Origin: Streptomyces erythrochromogenes
GTDB lineage: Bacteria > Actinomycetota > Actinomycetes > Streptomycetales > Streptomycetaceae
Length of the DNA stretch: 64,000 nt
Assembly (NCBI RefSeq): GCF_036170895.1
Contig: NZ_CP108036.1
Span: 1,488,001-1,552,000 of the forward strand
Direction of reading: 5' to 3'
Under the pieces are notes generated by a model. The model saw only the letters and a list, made by a program, of their open reading frames with translations. It was not told the origin of the DNA and made no database searches. Of the stretch, positions 20,031-29,200 are shown piece by piece. The position numbers were made by a program, and so were the translations under genes. Position 1 is the first letter of the stretch. Each line of letters begins with the position of its first letter.

Positions 20031-21305
20031 TTATCCGGCGGCGGGAATTGCGGGGAAATCCTGGGACCATACGTCGTCCCGGTCCAGCGCGTCCGGGGCG
20101 TATTTCCCGAGGGCGCTGATCAGCAGTCGGAGTTCGAGCGCAAGGCATTGCGTGAAACGGATCAAACCGGCCTGCGGGTCCTCGGCCGCGGCGAGCAGGG
20201 CCGCCCGGCCCAGGCCCACCGCGCGGGCGCCGAGCGCCAGGCTCTTCACCACCCGGCCGCCCTCCCACATCCGTCCGGAGACCAGCAGGCACGGCGGGGG
20301 CCCGGCGGCCGCCATTCGGCGCAGGCACTCCGCGAGCGGCAGGCCGACCTGGGCCGGGAAGGCCTCCGGCGCCCAGCCGGTGCCGCCCTCGGCGCCGTCC
20401 ACGGTGACGGCGTCCGCGCCCGCCCCGGCGGCCACCCGGGCGGCCTCGGCGACGTCCCGGCCGGGGTGCAGCTTCACCCAGACCCGGGCCCGGGGGAAGT
20501 TGTTGCGCATGAGCCGGATCTGCTGGCGCAGGATCTCGGCCGTGAAGGTGCCGGGGGTGCTGGAGCGCAGCACGCGGCCGTCGCCGAACACGTCGTCCAG
20601 CCCGTACCGGTCACCGACCCGGGCGGCCGCGTCGGCGTCCAGGACGGTCATCCCGCCGAGGCCCGGCTTGGCCCCCTGCCCGAGTTTCAGCTCGAAGGCC
20701 AGCCGGCCGGATTCGAGGAGCGGCAGCGCCGCCGGGTCGCTGTAGACGAGGTTCCACACCTCGGCGTCGGCGTCCTCGGTGGACTGCTGGACGGCGACCC
20801 CGCCCCGCCCGTCGGGCAGCTGCTCGGCGTAGGCGCGCAGGCGGCCGAGGAGCGCCCGGTCCGCCGCCTCGCCCTGCCTGCCGTAGCCGTTCACGGGGAC
20901 GACGTTCTCGCCGATCACCATGGGCAGGCCGAGCGCGCCGGCCTGCCGGCTGAGCGCGAGACCGAGATCGCCGCCGGCCGCTCGGGTGGAGCCGAGCGCC
21001 GACACGTACACCGGCATGGCCGAGGTGAACCCGCCTATGGAGGTGGCCAGTTCGACGTCACGGTAGTCGGGCTCGCGGCCGAGGTCGATCAGCCGGGCGA
21101 GCCGCTGCGGCATGAGGACCGGCGGGGTGATCCGCAGGGCGTCGAGCGGATCGCGCTCACCGTCGGACCGCCGGTCACCGCCGTGCTCCGCGCCGAACAG
21201 GACCCGGCCGTACTCGGCGGGCGGCGGGAAGGCCGCGGCCGCGCCGGCCCGGGCGCGACGGCGGACCTCCTCCTCGGGGAAGCCGGGCGCCGACAGGTCG
21301 CTCAC
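20031..21305 (-). CDS. FMN-binding glutamate-synthase-domain protein
   Basis: Predicted 424-aa TIM-barrel flavoprotein matching the central FMN domain of glutamate synthase, without the glutaminase domain. Visible motifs: SIGGFTSAMPV, ELKLGQGAKPGLGGMT (compare GltB KxxQGAKPGxGG), VKLHPGRDV, VDGAEGGTGWAP and, near the end, RFTQCLALELR. The Cys cluster for the 3Fe-4S centre of full GltB is absent. The GTG at 21305 overlaps the stop of the ligase gene (GTGA). Stand-alone relatives include the GltB3/MgsC type that handle ammonia or methylamine with glutamate. Here it is last in a cassette with glutamate mutase and an asparagine-synthetase-like ligase, so a role in amino-group or nitrogen handling on a modified Glu/Asp skeleton is likely. 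The exact reaction is unknown. Confidence 0.85.
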   Translation of the reverse strand: MSDLSAPGFPEEEVRRRARAGAAAAFPPPAEYGRVLFGAEHGGDRRSDGERDPLDALRITPPVLMPQRLARLIDLGREPDYRDVELATSIGGFTSAMPVYVSALGSTRAAGGDLGLALSRQAGALGLPMVIGENVVPVNGYGRQGEAADRALLGRLRAYAEQLPDGRGGVAVQQSTEDADAEVWNLVYSDPAALPLLESGRLAFELKLGQGAKPGLGGMTVLDADAAARVGDRYGLDDVFGDGRVLRSSTPGTFTAEILRQQIRLMRNNFPRARVWVKLHPGRDVAEAARVAAGAGADAVTVDGAEGGTGWAPEAFPAQVGLPLAECLRRMAAAGPPPCLLVSGRMWEGGRVVKSLALGARAVGLGRAALLAAAEDPQAGLIRFTQCLALELRLLISALGKYAPDALDRDDVWSQDFPAIPAAG

Positions 21306-22309
21306 GGCGACACCACCCCGGCCAGCTTCGGGAAGGCGCTGGCCTGCCAGACCGCGTCCAGCCCGGCGACGTAGCGGGTCAGCCGCTCGACGCCGATGCC
21401 GAAGCCCGCGCTGCCGGGCACGCCCTCGCGGACCAGGTCGAGGTACCAGCGGTACTTCTGCGGGTTCTCGCCGGTCTCCCGCATCCGGGTGACGATCTCC
21501 GCGTAGTCGTTGGTGCGCTGGCTGCCGCTGCACAGCTCGCCGTAGCCCTCGGCGGCGATCAGGTCGAAGTTCTTCAGCAGGCCGGGACGTTCGGGGTCCT
21601 CCCGGTCGTAGAAGCCGCGCGAGCCCTTGGGGTAGTCGGTCACGAAGAACGGACGGTCCCGCCGGGCGGAGAGCAACGCCTCGCCGTCCCAGTCGAGTTC
21701 GGCGTCCGGGCTCTGCGGGTGGCCGAGCCCCCGGAGCTCGGCGACGGCCTCGTTGTGCTGCATCCGGCCGAAGGAGCCCTTCAGCAGCTGGGTGAACGCG
21801 GCGGTGTCCCGGCCGAGTTCGGCGAACTCCTTGGGCAGCTCGCGGACCGTGCTGTCGACCATGTGCACCACGAGCTCCTCGACGAGCCGTACGGCGTCGT
21901 CCCTGCTCGCGCCGGCCATCTCCACGTCGAGCTGGTGGAACTCGGCCAGGTGGCGGCTGGTGCCGGCGGTCTCCAGCGGCTCCAGCCGCACGTTGGGGGC
22001 GATGCAGAAGATCTTGTCGAAGGCCAGCAGCGAGGCCTGCTTGTAGAGGATGGCGCTCGTCATCAGCTTGTAGCGGTGGCCGTAGAAGTCGACGTCGACC
22101 TGCTTGGAGCCGCGCGAGCCCGGGTCGGTGACCGGCCCGATGATCGGGGGGAGCAGCTCGGTGAAACCCCGCCTGCGCAGGAACTCGCGGGCGGCGAAGA
22201 GGAGCTGGTGCTGGATCCGCAGCGCGCTGCGGGTGGCCGGGGCGGTCAGGTGGCGCCCGGGGTCCGGGATCGGTGCGGCGGCGGGGGCCGTGTGCCCGTC
22301 GGTGGTCAT
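21302..22309 (-). CDS. AsnRS-like class II ligase (asparagine synthetase AS-AR type)
   Basis: A 335-aa class II aminoacyl-tRNA-synthetase core of the Asp/Asn (IIb) type without the N-terminal anticodon-binding OB domain. Motifs include FTELLPPIIGPVTDPGSRG, VDFYGHRYKLMTSAILYKQ, PNVRLEPLETAGTSRHLAEF (motif 2-like, RxE), FHQLDVEMAG and, near the end, GFGIGVERLTRYVAGL (motif 3, GxGxGxxR). Archaeal paralogues of this shape (AS-AR) make asparagine from aspartate, ATP and ammonia without tRNA. Start ATG 22309 overlaps the mutase E stop and its own stop overlaps the FMN gene. Next to glutamate mutase, the economical idea is amidation of 3-methylaspartate to 3-methylasparagine. That is inference; ordinary Asn synthesis or another amide/ester ligation is possible. 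Confidence 0.87.
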   Translation of the reverse strand: MTTDGHTAPAAAPIPDPGRHLTAPATRSALRIQHQLLFAAREFLRRRGFTELLPPIIGPVTDPGSRGSKQVDVDFYGHRYKLMTSAILYKQASLLAFDKIFCIAPNVRLEPLETAGTSRHLAEFHQLDVEMAGASRDDAVRLVEELVVHMVDSTVRELPKEFAELGRDTAAFTQLLKGSFGRMQHNEAVAELRGLGHPQSPDAELDWDGEALLSARRDRPFFVTDYPKGSRGFYDREDPERPGLLKNFDLIAAEGYGELCSGSQRTNDYAEIVTRMRETGENPQKYRWYLDLVREGVPGSAGFGIGVERLTRYVAGLDAVWQASAFPKLAGVVSP

Positions 22310-23853
22310 GTGGTCAGTCCCAACTCTCGTCGTGGCGTGGACGTCGTAGGCGGCGGTACGGACGTACGGGGCGTGCCGGGGACGCCACCGGAGGCGGCGG
22401 CAGCGGCGGCGGACGGGGCGACCGCCGACGGGTCGGCGGCGCGGTCGTCGTAGGTCCGTTGGACGTGGGAGAGCGCCGAGATCAGCCCGGCCGAGCCGAG
22501 GATCGGCGGACGCGGGCCGTCGTCCGCGAGACCGGCGATCGGCATCGAGCCGACGCTCGACCAGAGCAGGCGGCCGTCGGACGCCAGCGAGGTGCGGGCC
22601 CGGCCGGCGTTGTCGGGGTGCAGGCAGTAGGGGACGTCCAGGTAGCCGGCGGCGAAGGCGCGGACCAGCGCCCGGCCGACGTCCGCGTCCAGCTCCAGCA
22701 CGGCGCCGATCAGCGCCCGCGCCTCCGCCTCGATACCGGTGTCGGCGACATCCAGGGCTTCGAGACCGTCGAGGAGGTCGAGGCGGTCGAGGCGGTCGGC
22801 GGCGTGCGGGCCGGCTACGGCGTGCGGGCCGCGTACGGCGTGCGGGCCGCGTACGGCGGTCGGCGCCGGCCGGGAGCCCTCGCCGGCGGCTGCCGCGGCG
22901 GCGGTCTCCAGTGCCCGGACGTTCTCCCCCACGGTCGGTATCCGGTGCGCCTCGGCGGTGGTCTTGACGATCAGCCGGGCGGCGCCGGCCCGCACCGCCA
23001 GCCGGGCAGCGTCCTCCAGCAGCAGCCGGGCCCCGCCGGGCGAGCGCGGGAAGACGCCCATGTAGGCGTAGAGCACGACGTGGTGGTCGACGTCCGGCAG
23101 CAGTTCCCCGGCCAGCCTCCCGAGGACGGTGAGGGCCTCCTCGTCCTGGCGCGGGTCGGCCTGCTGGGCGTAGCTCAGCGAGACGGAGGTCAGCCCGTGC
23201 TGCCGGAAGAACAGCGCCTCCAGCACACTGACCGCGATCAGCAGGCTCGGCGGGCAGAGCTGGCCCATCAGGCAGCCGCCGAAGGTCTCCAGGTGCGGCT
23301 CGGCCCCGTACTCCCGGGTCGAGGCCAGCAGTTCGCAGCTGCGCTGCCAGGCGGCGACCGCTTCGCGCAGCGGCGTACGGCTGTACGGCAGGCAGTAGGA
23401 GACCGGGCCGCCCTCGGTGGCGTCCAGGCCGACGGCCAGCAGCGCGCGGACGATGTGCTCGGGCATCGCCGAACCGTGGCGGACCTGTACCGGGAAGCGC
23501 GCGTCCGCGACGCCCCGCAGGACGGCACGGGTGGTGTCGGCGGGGTGCGTGGCGATCGGGTAGCCGTTCAGGCCGACGCCCTCGGCGAGCGCGCGCCGGG
23601 CCGCTTCCAAGTCGCCGGTGCGGGTGTAGCTGTCGAGGGTGACGGTGCCGACGGTGACGGCTTTCGCGTCCCGGGTGGCGCGCAGGCCGTCGCGCATCCG
23701 CAGCGGGTCGGCCATGCCCATCCGGGGCTGGACCACCAGGGTGCCGGCCGCCCGGGCCCGGGCGACGAAGGCGCCGAAGCCGCAGGACGACGCGGCGGCG
23801 GCGTCCGGACGTACGGCGGGAACCGCGCCCGCACCGCCCCCGGCGCCGGTCAC
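22306..23853 (-). CDS. glmE: Glutamate (methylaspartate) mutase, large subunit E
   Basis: B12-dependent glutamate mutase catalytic subunit, 515 aa from the GTG at 23853 that overlaps the small-subunit stop. With the S subunit it rearranges L-glutamate to L-threo-3-methylaspartate. Recognised blocks: VVQPRMGMADPLRMRDGL, TVGTVTLDSYTRTGD, LNGYPIATHPADTTR, RHGSAMPEHIV, TEGGPVSYCLPYSRTPL, LETFGGCLMGQLCPPSLL, YAQQADPRQDEEAL and LIVKTTAEAHRIPT, all in family order. Residues about 340-375 hold a repetitive insert (VRGPHAVRGPHAV, then DRLDRLDLLDGL) and the last 35 residues are low-complexity. Such mutases supply methylaspartate to acidic lipopeptides, skyllamycin-type peptides and macrolactams. The coupled genes suggest stoichiometric production with the S subunit. 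Confidence 0.92.
   Translation of the reverse strand: MTGAGGGAGAVPAVRPDAAAASSCGFGAFVARARAAGTLVVQPRMGMADPLRMRDGLRATRDAKAVTVGTVTLDSYTRTGDLEAARRALAEGVGLNGYPIATHPADTTRAVLRGVADARFPVQVRHGSAMPEHIVRALLAVGLDATEGGPVSYCLPYSRTPLREAVAAWQRSCELLASTREYGAEPHLETFGGCLMGQLCPPSLLIAVSVLEALFFRQHGLTSVSLSYAQQADPRQDEEALTVLGRLAGELLPDVDHHVVLYAYMGVFPRSPGGARLLLEDAARLAVRAGAARLIVKTTAEAHRIPTVGENVRALETAAAAAAGEGSRPAPTAVRGPHAVRGPHAVAGPHAADRLDRLDLLDGLEALDVADTGIEAEARALIGAVLELDADVGRALVRAFAAGYLDVPYCLHPDNAGRARTSLASDGRLLWSSVGSMPIAGLADDGPRPPILGSAGLISALSHVQRTYDDRAADPSAVAPSAAAAAASGGVPGTPRTSVPPPTTSTPRRELGLTT
22752..22862 (-). repeat. Short tandem repeats inside mutase E gene
   Basis: Plus-strand text shows GTCGAGGCG-type 9-base units at about 22765-22800 followed by two to three 18-base GCGTACGGCGTGCGGGCC units at about 22806-22860. 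They encode Leu-Asp-Arg and His-Ala-Val-Arg-Gly-Pro repeats in frame, in a segment that interrupts the conserved mutase sequence. Confidence 0.7.
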
Positions 23854-24344
23854 AGGAGCACCCCCGACCCGGCGGGCAGCGCCCGCGCCACGGAGCCGGC
23901 GGGCAGCGAACCGACGAAGGACTGGAAGTCCAGGACCGAGCCGCCCTCTTCGAAGACGCCGTCGAAGCCCGCCGCCATCAGCGCCCGATGCCGGGCCGGG
24001 GTGCCGGAGCCGGAGATCCCGAGCTTCCCGCCGATCACGGTCGGTGTGCGGACCAGTTCGGGGCGGGCGCGCAGTGCCTCGATCACCCGCAGTCCGTCGT
24101 TGAAGCCGTGCCCGTTGACACTGCTCAGGACGATGAGGTCCGGCTCGATCCGGCGGCACTCGGCGACCAGCAGCTCGTCCGGCACGCACGCGCCCAGGTT
24201 GGTGACCCGGTGTCCGAGCTCTTCCAGCAGCAGCTGCAGGAAGACCAGGTTCCAGGTGTGCGAGTCCGAGGCCATGGTCGTCACGACGACGTCCAGACCG
24301 GTCGGCTCGGCCTTTCCGTGCTGCTCCACGGCATGCTGCTCCAC
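23850..24344 (-). CDS. glmS: Glutamate (methylaspartate) mutase, B12-binding subunit S
   Basis: Cobalamin-binding subunit of glutamate mutase, 164 aa; full length is typically near 140. The B12 Rossmann domain shows VVVTTMASDSHTWNL (the DxHxxG site with Asp and the lower-ligand His kept, Gly replaced by Asn), then LGACVPDELLV, IVLSSVNGHG and TPTVIGGKLGIS. The GTG at 24344 follows AGAGGG; a second in-frame GTG at 24329 is possible. The C-terminal 25 residues (GSLPAGSVARALPAGSGVLL) look like an extension. First gene of the four-gene precursor cassette. cobF at 48111 is the only B12-synthesis gene in the window. Confidence 0.92.
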   Translation of the reverse strand: MEQHAVEQHGKAEPTGLDVVVTTMASDSHTWNLVFLQLLLEELGHRVTNLGACVPDELLVAECRRIEPDLIVLSSVNGHGFNDGLRVIEALRARPELVRTPTVIGGKLGISGSGTPARHRALMAAGFDGVFEEGGSVLDFQSFVGSLPAGSVARALPAGSGVLL

Positions 24345-24494
24345 GGCGCAAACCCTCTGTGTCGGTAGGTGGATGTCCGGGGGCGGGACCGCCCGGCCGT
24401 GGACAGAACGCTAGGGAGGTTCCGGGCACCGGACCGGCAGCTCGCCCGGCAGGATTCGGGCAGTATCGGCCCAGGCCGGAGGCTCGGGACGGGG

Positions 24495-24527
24495 CCGTGT
24501 ACAGGTCCGTGTACGGGCCGTCGACAG
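24495..24527 (-). promoter_or_regulatory. Three tandem 11-bp direct repeats upstream of mutase genes
   Basis: CCGTGTACAGG, CCGTGTACGGG and CCGTCGACAGG follow one another (one extra base between the first two) in the 186-base gap between the regulator stop (24531) and the mutase S start (24344). Tandem direct repeats with an 11-bp period are the kind of site bound by SARP/AfsR-class activators. The regulator next door has an XRE rather than SARP DNA-binding domain, so the link is only suggestive. Confidence 0.45.
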
Positions 24528-24530
24528 GGC

Positions 24531-25769
24531 TCAGCTCGCTGCCGCCAGCTCCGCGTACACACCGGGCCCGCACAGGCGCCGGCAGAGGTTCAGCACGGTG
24601 AACCGGACGCCGTCGCGGGCCGGGACGCTGCGGATCAGTCCGCTCGCCAGCAGCTCGTGCACCGCCGCCAGGCACTCCTGCGGCGGTCGGCCGCTCAGTT
24701 CGACGGCGTCCTCGCCCGACCAGTCCCCCGGGGTGGCCGCGAGCCGCTCAAGCAGGTCCCGCTGGCCGAGCGTCAGCCGGTCCAGCGCGGCCCCGAGCGC
24801 CGCCCCCACGTCGGCCCGGCCGCCGAACCCCGCCGGGGGCGGCGCCAGGTGGAACGGCCCGTCCGTGAGCCGCGCCACGAGCTGGCGCGGGGAGAGCACC
24901 GTCGACCAGCCGGCCACGAGTTCCAGCGCCCCGGGCAGACCGTCGAGCTGGCGGCAGATCGAGGCCACGGCCGGCGCCTCCTCGGGCTCCAGGCGGAACC
25001 CGGGCCGCAGCCGCCGCAGGTGCGAGAGCAGCAGCCGTACGGCGCCCACCTCGGCCAGCGCCACCGGGTCGTGGTCGAGTTCCGGCCCGGGAGTGGGCAG
25101 CGGGGCGAGCGGGATCACCTGCCCGCCGGGCAGCGGCTGCGGCACCCGGGCGGTGATCAGCACCCGCAGGCCGGGGCAGCGGTGGAACAGCTCGTCCAGC
25201 AGGGCCGTGTCCACACCGGCGTCGGCTCCGTCCAGCACCAGCAGGGTGGGCCGCCCCCCTATCGTCCGGGCGAGTCCGGCGACCGACTGGCGGCCGCAGT
25301 CGATCCAGCGCACCGACCACCGCGAGGCGAGGTGCAGCCGTCTCGCGACCTCCAGGACCAGCCGGGTCTTGCCGACCCCGCCGAGGCCCGCCACGGTCAC
25401 CAGCCGGTCGCCGTGCACGGCGAGGGCGTCGGTCAGCACCTCGACCTCCAGCTCCCGGCCGACGATCGCACCGCGGGCGACCGGCGGCGCGGTCGGTTCG
25501 TCGCGCGGCTCCTCGACGAGTGCCTGCCGGCGCGCCGCCGCCTCGAAGCTCGACCGGTGCTGGCCCTCCAGCCGCAGCGCGTCGGCCAGCAGCCGGACCG
25601 TCTCCTGCCGGGGGCGCTGCACCCGCCCGCTCTCCATGTCCCGGATCGCCCGGACGCTCAGGGTCGCGTGATCGGCGAGCACCTGCTGGGTCAGTCCGAC
25701 GCGCTCGCGCCGGACCCTGAGCAGCTCTCCGAAGCCCGTCGTCGACTGCAGCGACGTAACACCGTGCAT
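24531..25769 (-). CDS. XRE-HTH / NB-ARC ATPase transcriptional regulator
   Basis: Cluster-edge regulator of 412 aa from ATG 25769. An N-terminal Cro/CI-type helix-turn-helix (about 13-75; LTQQVLADHATLSVRAIRDMESG) is followed by an AfsR/LuxR-like NB-ARC module: GRELEVEVL, Walker A VAGLGGVGKTRLVLEV, Walker B-like RPTLLVLDGA, then RVLITARVPQPL and LCRxLDGLPGALELV-like helices. The C terminus is a short winged-helix-like segment with no TPR array, making it shorter than AfsR/SARP-NB-ARC-TPR proteins. Such XRE-NB-ARC proteins are frequent pathway-specific regulators in Streptomyces. It is transcribed towards the mutase cassette and probably controls the cluster; inducer and operator are unknown. 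Confidence 0.88.
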   Translation of the reverse strand: MHGVTSLQSTTGFGELLRVRRERVGLTQQVLADHATLSVRAIRDMESGRVQRPRQETVRLLADALRLEGQHRSSFEAAARRQALVEEPRDEPTAPPVARGAIVGRELEVEVLTDALAVHGDRLVTVAGLGGVGKTRLVLEVARRLHLASRWSVRWIDCGRQSVAGLARTIGGRPTLLVLDGADAGVDTALLDELFHRCPGLRVLITARVPQPLPGGQVIPLAPLPTPGPELDHDPVALAEVGAVRLLLSHLRRLRPGFRLEPEEAPAVASICRQLDGLPGALELVAGWSTVLSPRQLVARLTDGPFHLAPPPAGFGGRADVGAALGAALDRLTLGQRDLLERLAATPGDWSGEDAVELSGRPPQECLAAVHELLASGLIRSVPARDGVRFTVLNLCRRLCGPGVYAELAAAS

Positions 25770-25961
25770 GCCTAGTCCACCTTCCGTGGGTTGGCCAAGT
25801 ACCGGGGACCGAGGGGCCCGGAGGCCGTAGGCCCACCGAGGGCGGCTGCGACCGGTGGTGACCTCCGAGCCGTTGTTCCCCTTGTCGCCGATGGTCGCCG
25901 CCCCGGCTCTACGGCCGATCAACGGCGGATCACCACCCACCCACGCGGTCGGCCCGGCCGG

Positions 25962-26126
25962 TCAACGGCGCCTCCGCACCGTCAGCAGGATCTCCCTCAG
26001 CACGGCCGCCGCAGCTCGACGGCGGGCCGGGCGCGAGGACCACACGGCGGGGAGGACGACCCCGGCGAACAACGCCGTGAACATCAGGGCCGGAAACACG
26101 ATCGTGTGTGAGGTCAGCAGGCGCAT
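25962..26126 (-). CDS. Small membrane protein, 54 aa
   Basis: Unrecognised 54-aa peptide with a clean ribosome-binding site (GGAAGGAAC) before the ATG at 26126. It has one hydrophobic segment (about 7-28, HTIVFPALMFTALFAGVVLPAV) and a strongly basic C terminus ([10 protein letters not shown]...VRRRR), predicting a single-pass inner-membrane peptide with its tail in the cytoplasm. It is divergent from the HTH-NACHT gene, 169 bases away. The function is unknown; it might be regulatory or partner that ATPase. Confidence 0.6.
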   Translation of the reverse strand: MRLLTSHTIVFPALMFTALFAGVVLPAVWSSRPARRRAAAAVLREILLTVRRRR

Positions 26127-26295
26127 GTGGGTTCCTTCCGCTCGGACAGCCGCCGGGTGCGGCCGCAGTCCGAGTCTGTGACCGCCGCGGTTCCGTGGGA
26201 TCAATCGCTGAAGAAGACTGAAGACGGGGACATCAGTGCAGGTCACGGCATACGCTGACGAAGGGTTTCCGGAATGCGGCGAAAGGGGGTGCCGG

Positions 26296-29200
26296 ATGGG
26301 GGACGCATCGGGCGCCGTGGCGGACTTCTGTGCCACCCTGCGCCGCATCGTGCGCGGCTGTGGTGTGTCGCAGTCGGAGCTCGCCCGGGTGCTGAACCGG
26401 AGCGACTCGGCGGTGTCCATGCTCCTGAACGGCCAGCGCGCGAGGGCTCCGCACATGGATGACGTCCTGGCGATCGTGAACCACTGCCGCGTCCGGGCCG
26501 GCGGCCACCCCCCGCCCGGCCTCGCCTTGGATCCGGAGTTCTGGCGCAAACGCCTCGCCGAACTGCAGGCCACGGAGGAGGGCCGACGGCGTCAAGGGCC
26601 GAGGCACGCACAGGAGCGGTTACCCATCGGACTGCCCGAGGCCGTCCCGTTCGACTTCGAATCCGCCGTCGAGGTCCTGGTGGGCCACCGCGACGGCTTC
26701 AAGGGCCTGGCTGCGCAAATCTTGGAGCCGCTCAACCTGATCGGTGCGGGACCTTGTGAGCTGCCCGGCCTCTTCGAGGGCTTCGGGACCCGGGTCCGCG
26801 CCTGCAGCGGCACCGTGAGGACAGCGCTGTTGTGCGCAGCAGACTTGGTCCTCCTCGTGAGCTCCTTCTGCGACGCGGTCGGGCGGCTCGGGGCCGTACG
26901 CGACGCTGAGGCGAGCCTGCAGAGCGATCTTCAGACCCAGGTGCTCGAAGAGCTCGGCCGGGTGGCACTCGGATCCACACGTGTCCAGGCCCCTGCCGAA
27001 CTCCGTGCCGATATCGCCTCCGCCTACGCGGCCTCCGCCGACATCATGGCGTTCGGGGGCTTCATTGGGGCGTCGCACGACGAACTCGCACAGCTGGCGT
27101 TGCGGCACTACGAGGCCGTGCACGCCAAGGTGACCTGGGACTGCCCGGAGCTGCGCCTCACCTCCGAGACATACGACCCCGATGAGGAGACGGAACGCAC
27201 GCAGGCCACCGCGGACCGCGTGGGCCTCATCGAACTCGGCTTGGTACTGGCAGAGTTCGCGCAGGCAGACTCGCCCACCACCAGGCAAAGAGAGCTGCTT
27301 CGGGCGCCGATCGCCGCGGCCGACGGGTCGGGGCCTGCGATTCCCTCCCTGGCAGCCGGCTATGTGAACCCGGCCTTCCGCGTGGCCGGACGCTCAGCCG
27401 ACTGGCGGCTGTCCGCCGATACGTGGTGGGAAGGCCTACCCCTCAGAGAGGACATAGCGGGATTCCTTGCCGCACACCTGCTCACCCACCAAGCCACCCA
27501 GACGCCTCTGCTGGTACTCGGCCACCCGGGCTCCGGGAAGTCTCTGCTCATGAAGCTCCTGGCGGCCCGCATGCCGCAATCGGAGTTCTCCTGCCTGCAC
27601 GTCGAGCTGAGGCACGTTCCCGCCGAACTCGACCTCCAGGAACAACTGGAGTGGTCCCTGTTCCGGTCGACCGGGCGCCGCGAGCCCTGGCCGGACGCTC
27701 TCCCCTCGGGTGAAACCGTACGGGTCGTCCTGCTGGACGGCCTGGACGAGCTCATCCAGGCGGGCGCGGGAAGACTCGACATGAGGAGGCAATGGCAGTA
27801 CCTGAAGAGCATCGAGCAACTCCAGCAGCGCGAATACGAGCTGGGCCGGCCGGTCGTCTTCATCGTGACGAGTCGAACGGTGGTCGCAGATCAGGTGCTG
27901 ACACCGGCCGCCGCCACGGTCCTTCGCTTAGAGCCCTTCGATGACGCGCGCATCATCTGCTGGCTCGAGGTCTGGCATGCAACGAACCGGCGCTACTTCG
28001 CCCGACACGAGGTTGAGCCGCTCACGTGGGACGTGGTGCAGCCGTATCGGGAACTGGCGCGCCATTCACTGCTCCTGCTCATGCTCGCGCTCTACGACGC
28101 CACCGGAAATCCGCTGCGGAGCCTGGGCGGCCTGGACATCCGGCGCGTCGATCTGTACGAGCGGCTCCTCATGGAGTTCGTCCGGCGCCAGGTCGTGAAA
28201 CACAGCGACCCTCTGCCGCCTTCAGTCGAAGCCGAAGCGGTCGAGCAGGAGCTCGGGCGGTTGGGCGTGATCGCCATCGGGATGTTCAATCGCCGTCGGC
28301 AGAGCCTGACCGCGGACGAAGCGGATCGTGATCTCGGCGGACTGCTCGGCGAATCGGGCTCCGCACTGCTGTTCGGGCGGTTCTTCTTCGTGCACGAGGC
28401 GCAGGCTGTGGTGGCAGAGGAGCGCCTGCGATCGTACGAGTTCCTGCACGCGACGTTCGGCGAGTACCTGGTCGCCCGGCTCGTCTGCGCCGAGCTGGGA
28501 CGGATACGCGTCGAAGCGGAGCGGGCCGCGACGACGGGGTGCGACGACTCGGTGCTCCGAGCGCTCATGTCATTCGTTCCGCTCAGTGACCGTACCCACG
28601 TCCTCGATACCCTCAGGGAGCTGGCCGGACCATCGGGACCTCGCTGGCACCGCGGCCTGCCGGGGCTCCTTCGGACCCTGTTCCACAAGGACGACCGCAC
28701 CGGTGACGGGCCGTCCGGTCTCACGTACAGTCCCGGCGATCGCAGGCGCACCGAACGGGACGCGGTCTACGAGGCGAACCTCCTCCTACTCGCCCTCGTC
28801 GTCGAGGACGGATTTCGAGCCTCTGACTTCCTGACGGTCCCGGATCCCGTGGACCGGTGGCGGCGATGCGCGCAGTTCTGGCGTTCCCAGTTCGGTGAGG
28901 CGTCCTGGGGATCCTTCGCCCGGACGGTGGCCCTGCAGAGGGCCGCCACTGATGCTGTCGGCGCCGGCACGGCCGGTACCCCCGTAACCACGACCGACCT
29001 GTGGATCTCACTCCAGGGGCCCTCCGAACTCACGGACGACGTTTCCTGGATCCTGCAGAGCGGCGTGCTGGGGCCGGCCGCCTACCACGACCCACGAGGA
29101 GTGGACGCCACGGCTCTGACCAGGCGGCTGTCACTCCTGTGTGACACGGACGTGCAGCATGTGCTGCACGCTCTGGCACCGCTCCTGCGGACCCTGCCGA

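Noticed and set aside
21302..22309. A second asparaginyl-tRNA synthetase used in translation
   Set aside because: It lacks the anticodon-binding domain, is short, and lies in a biosynthetic operon.
24345..24530. A small gene between mutase S and the regulator
   Set aside because: No ribosome-binding site with a good start, and composition is not coding-like. Only the tandem repeats stood out.
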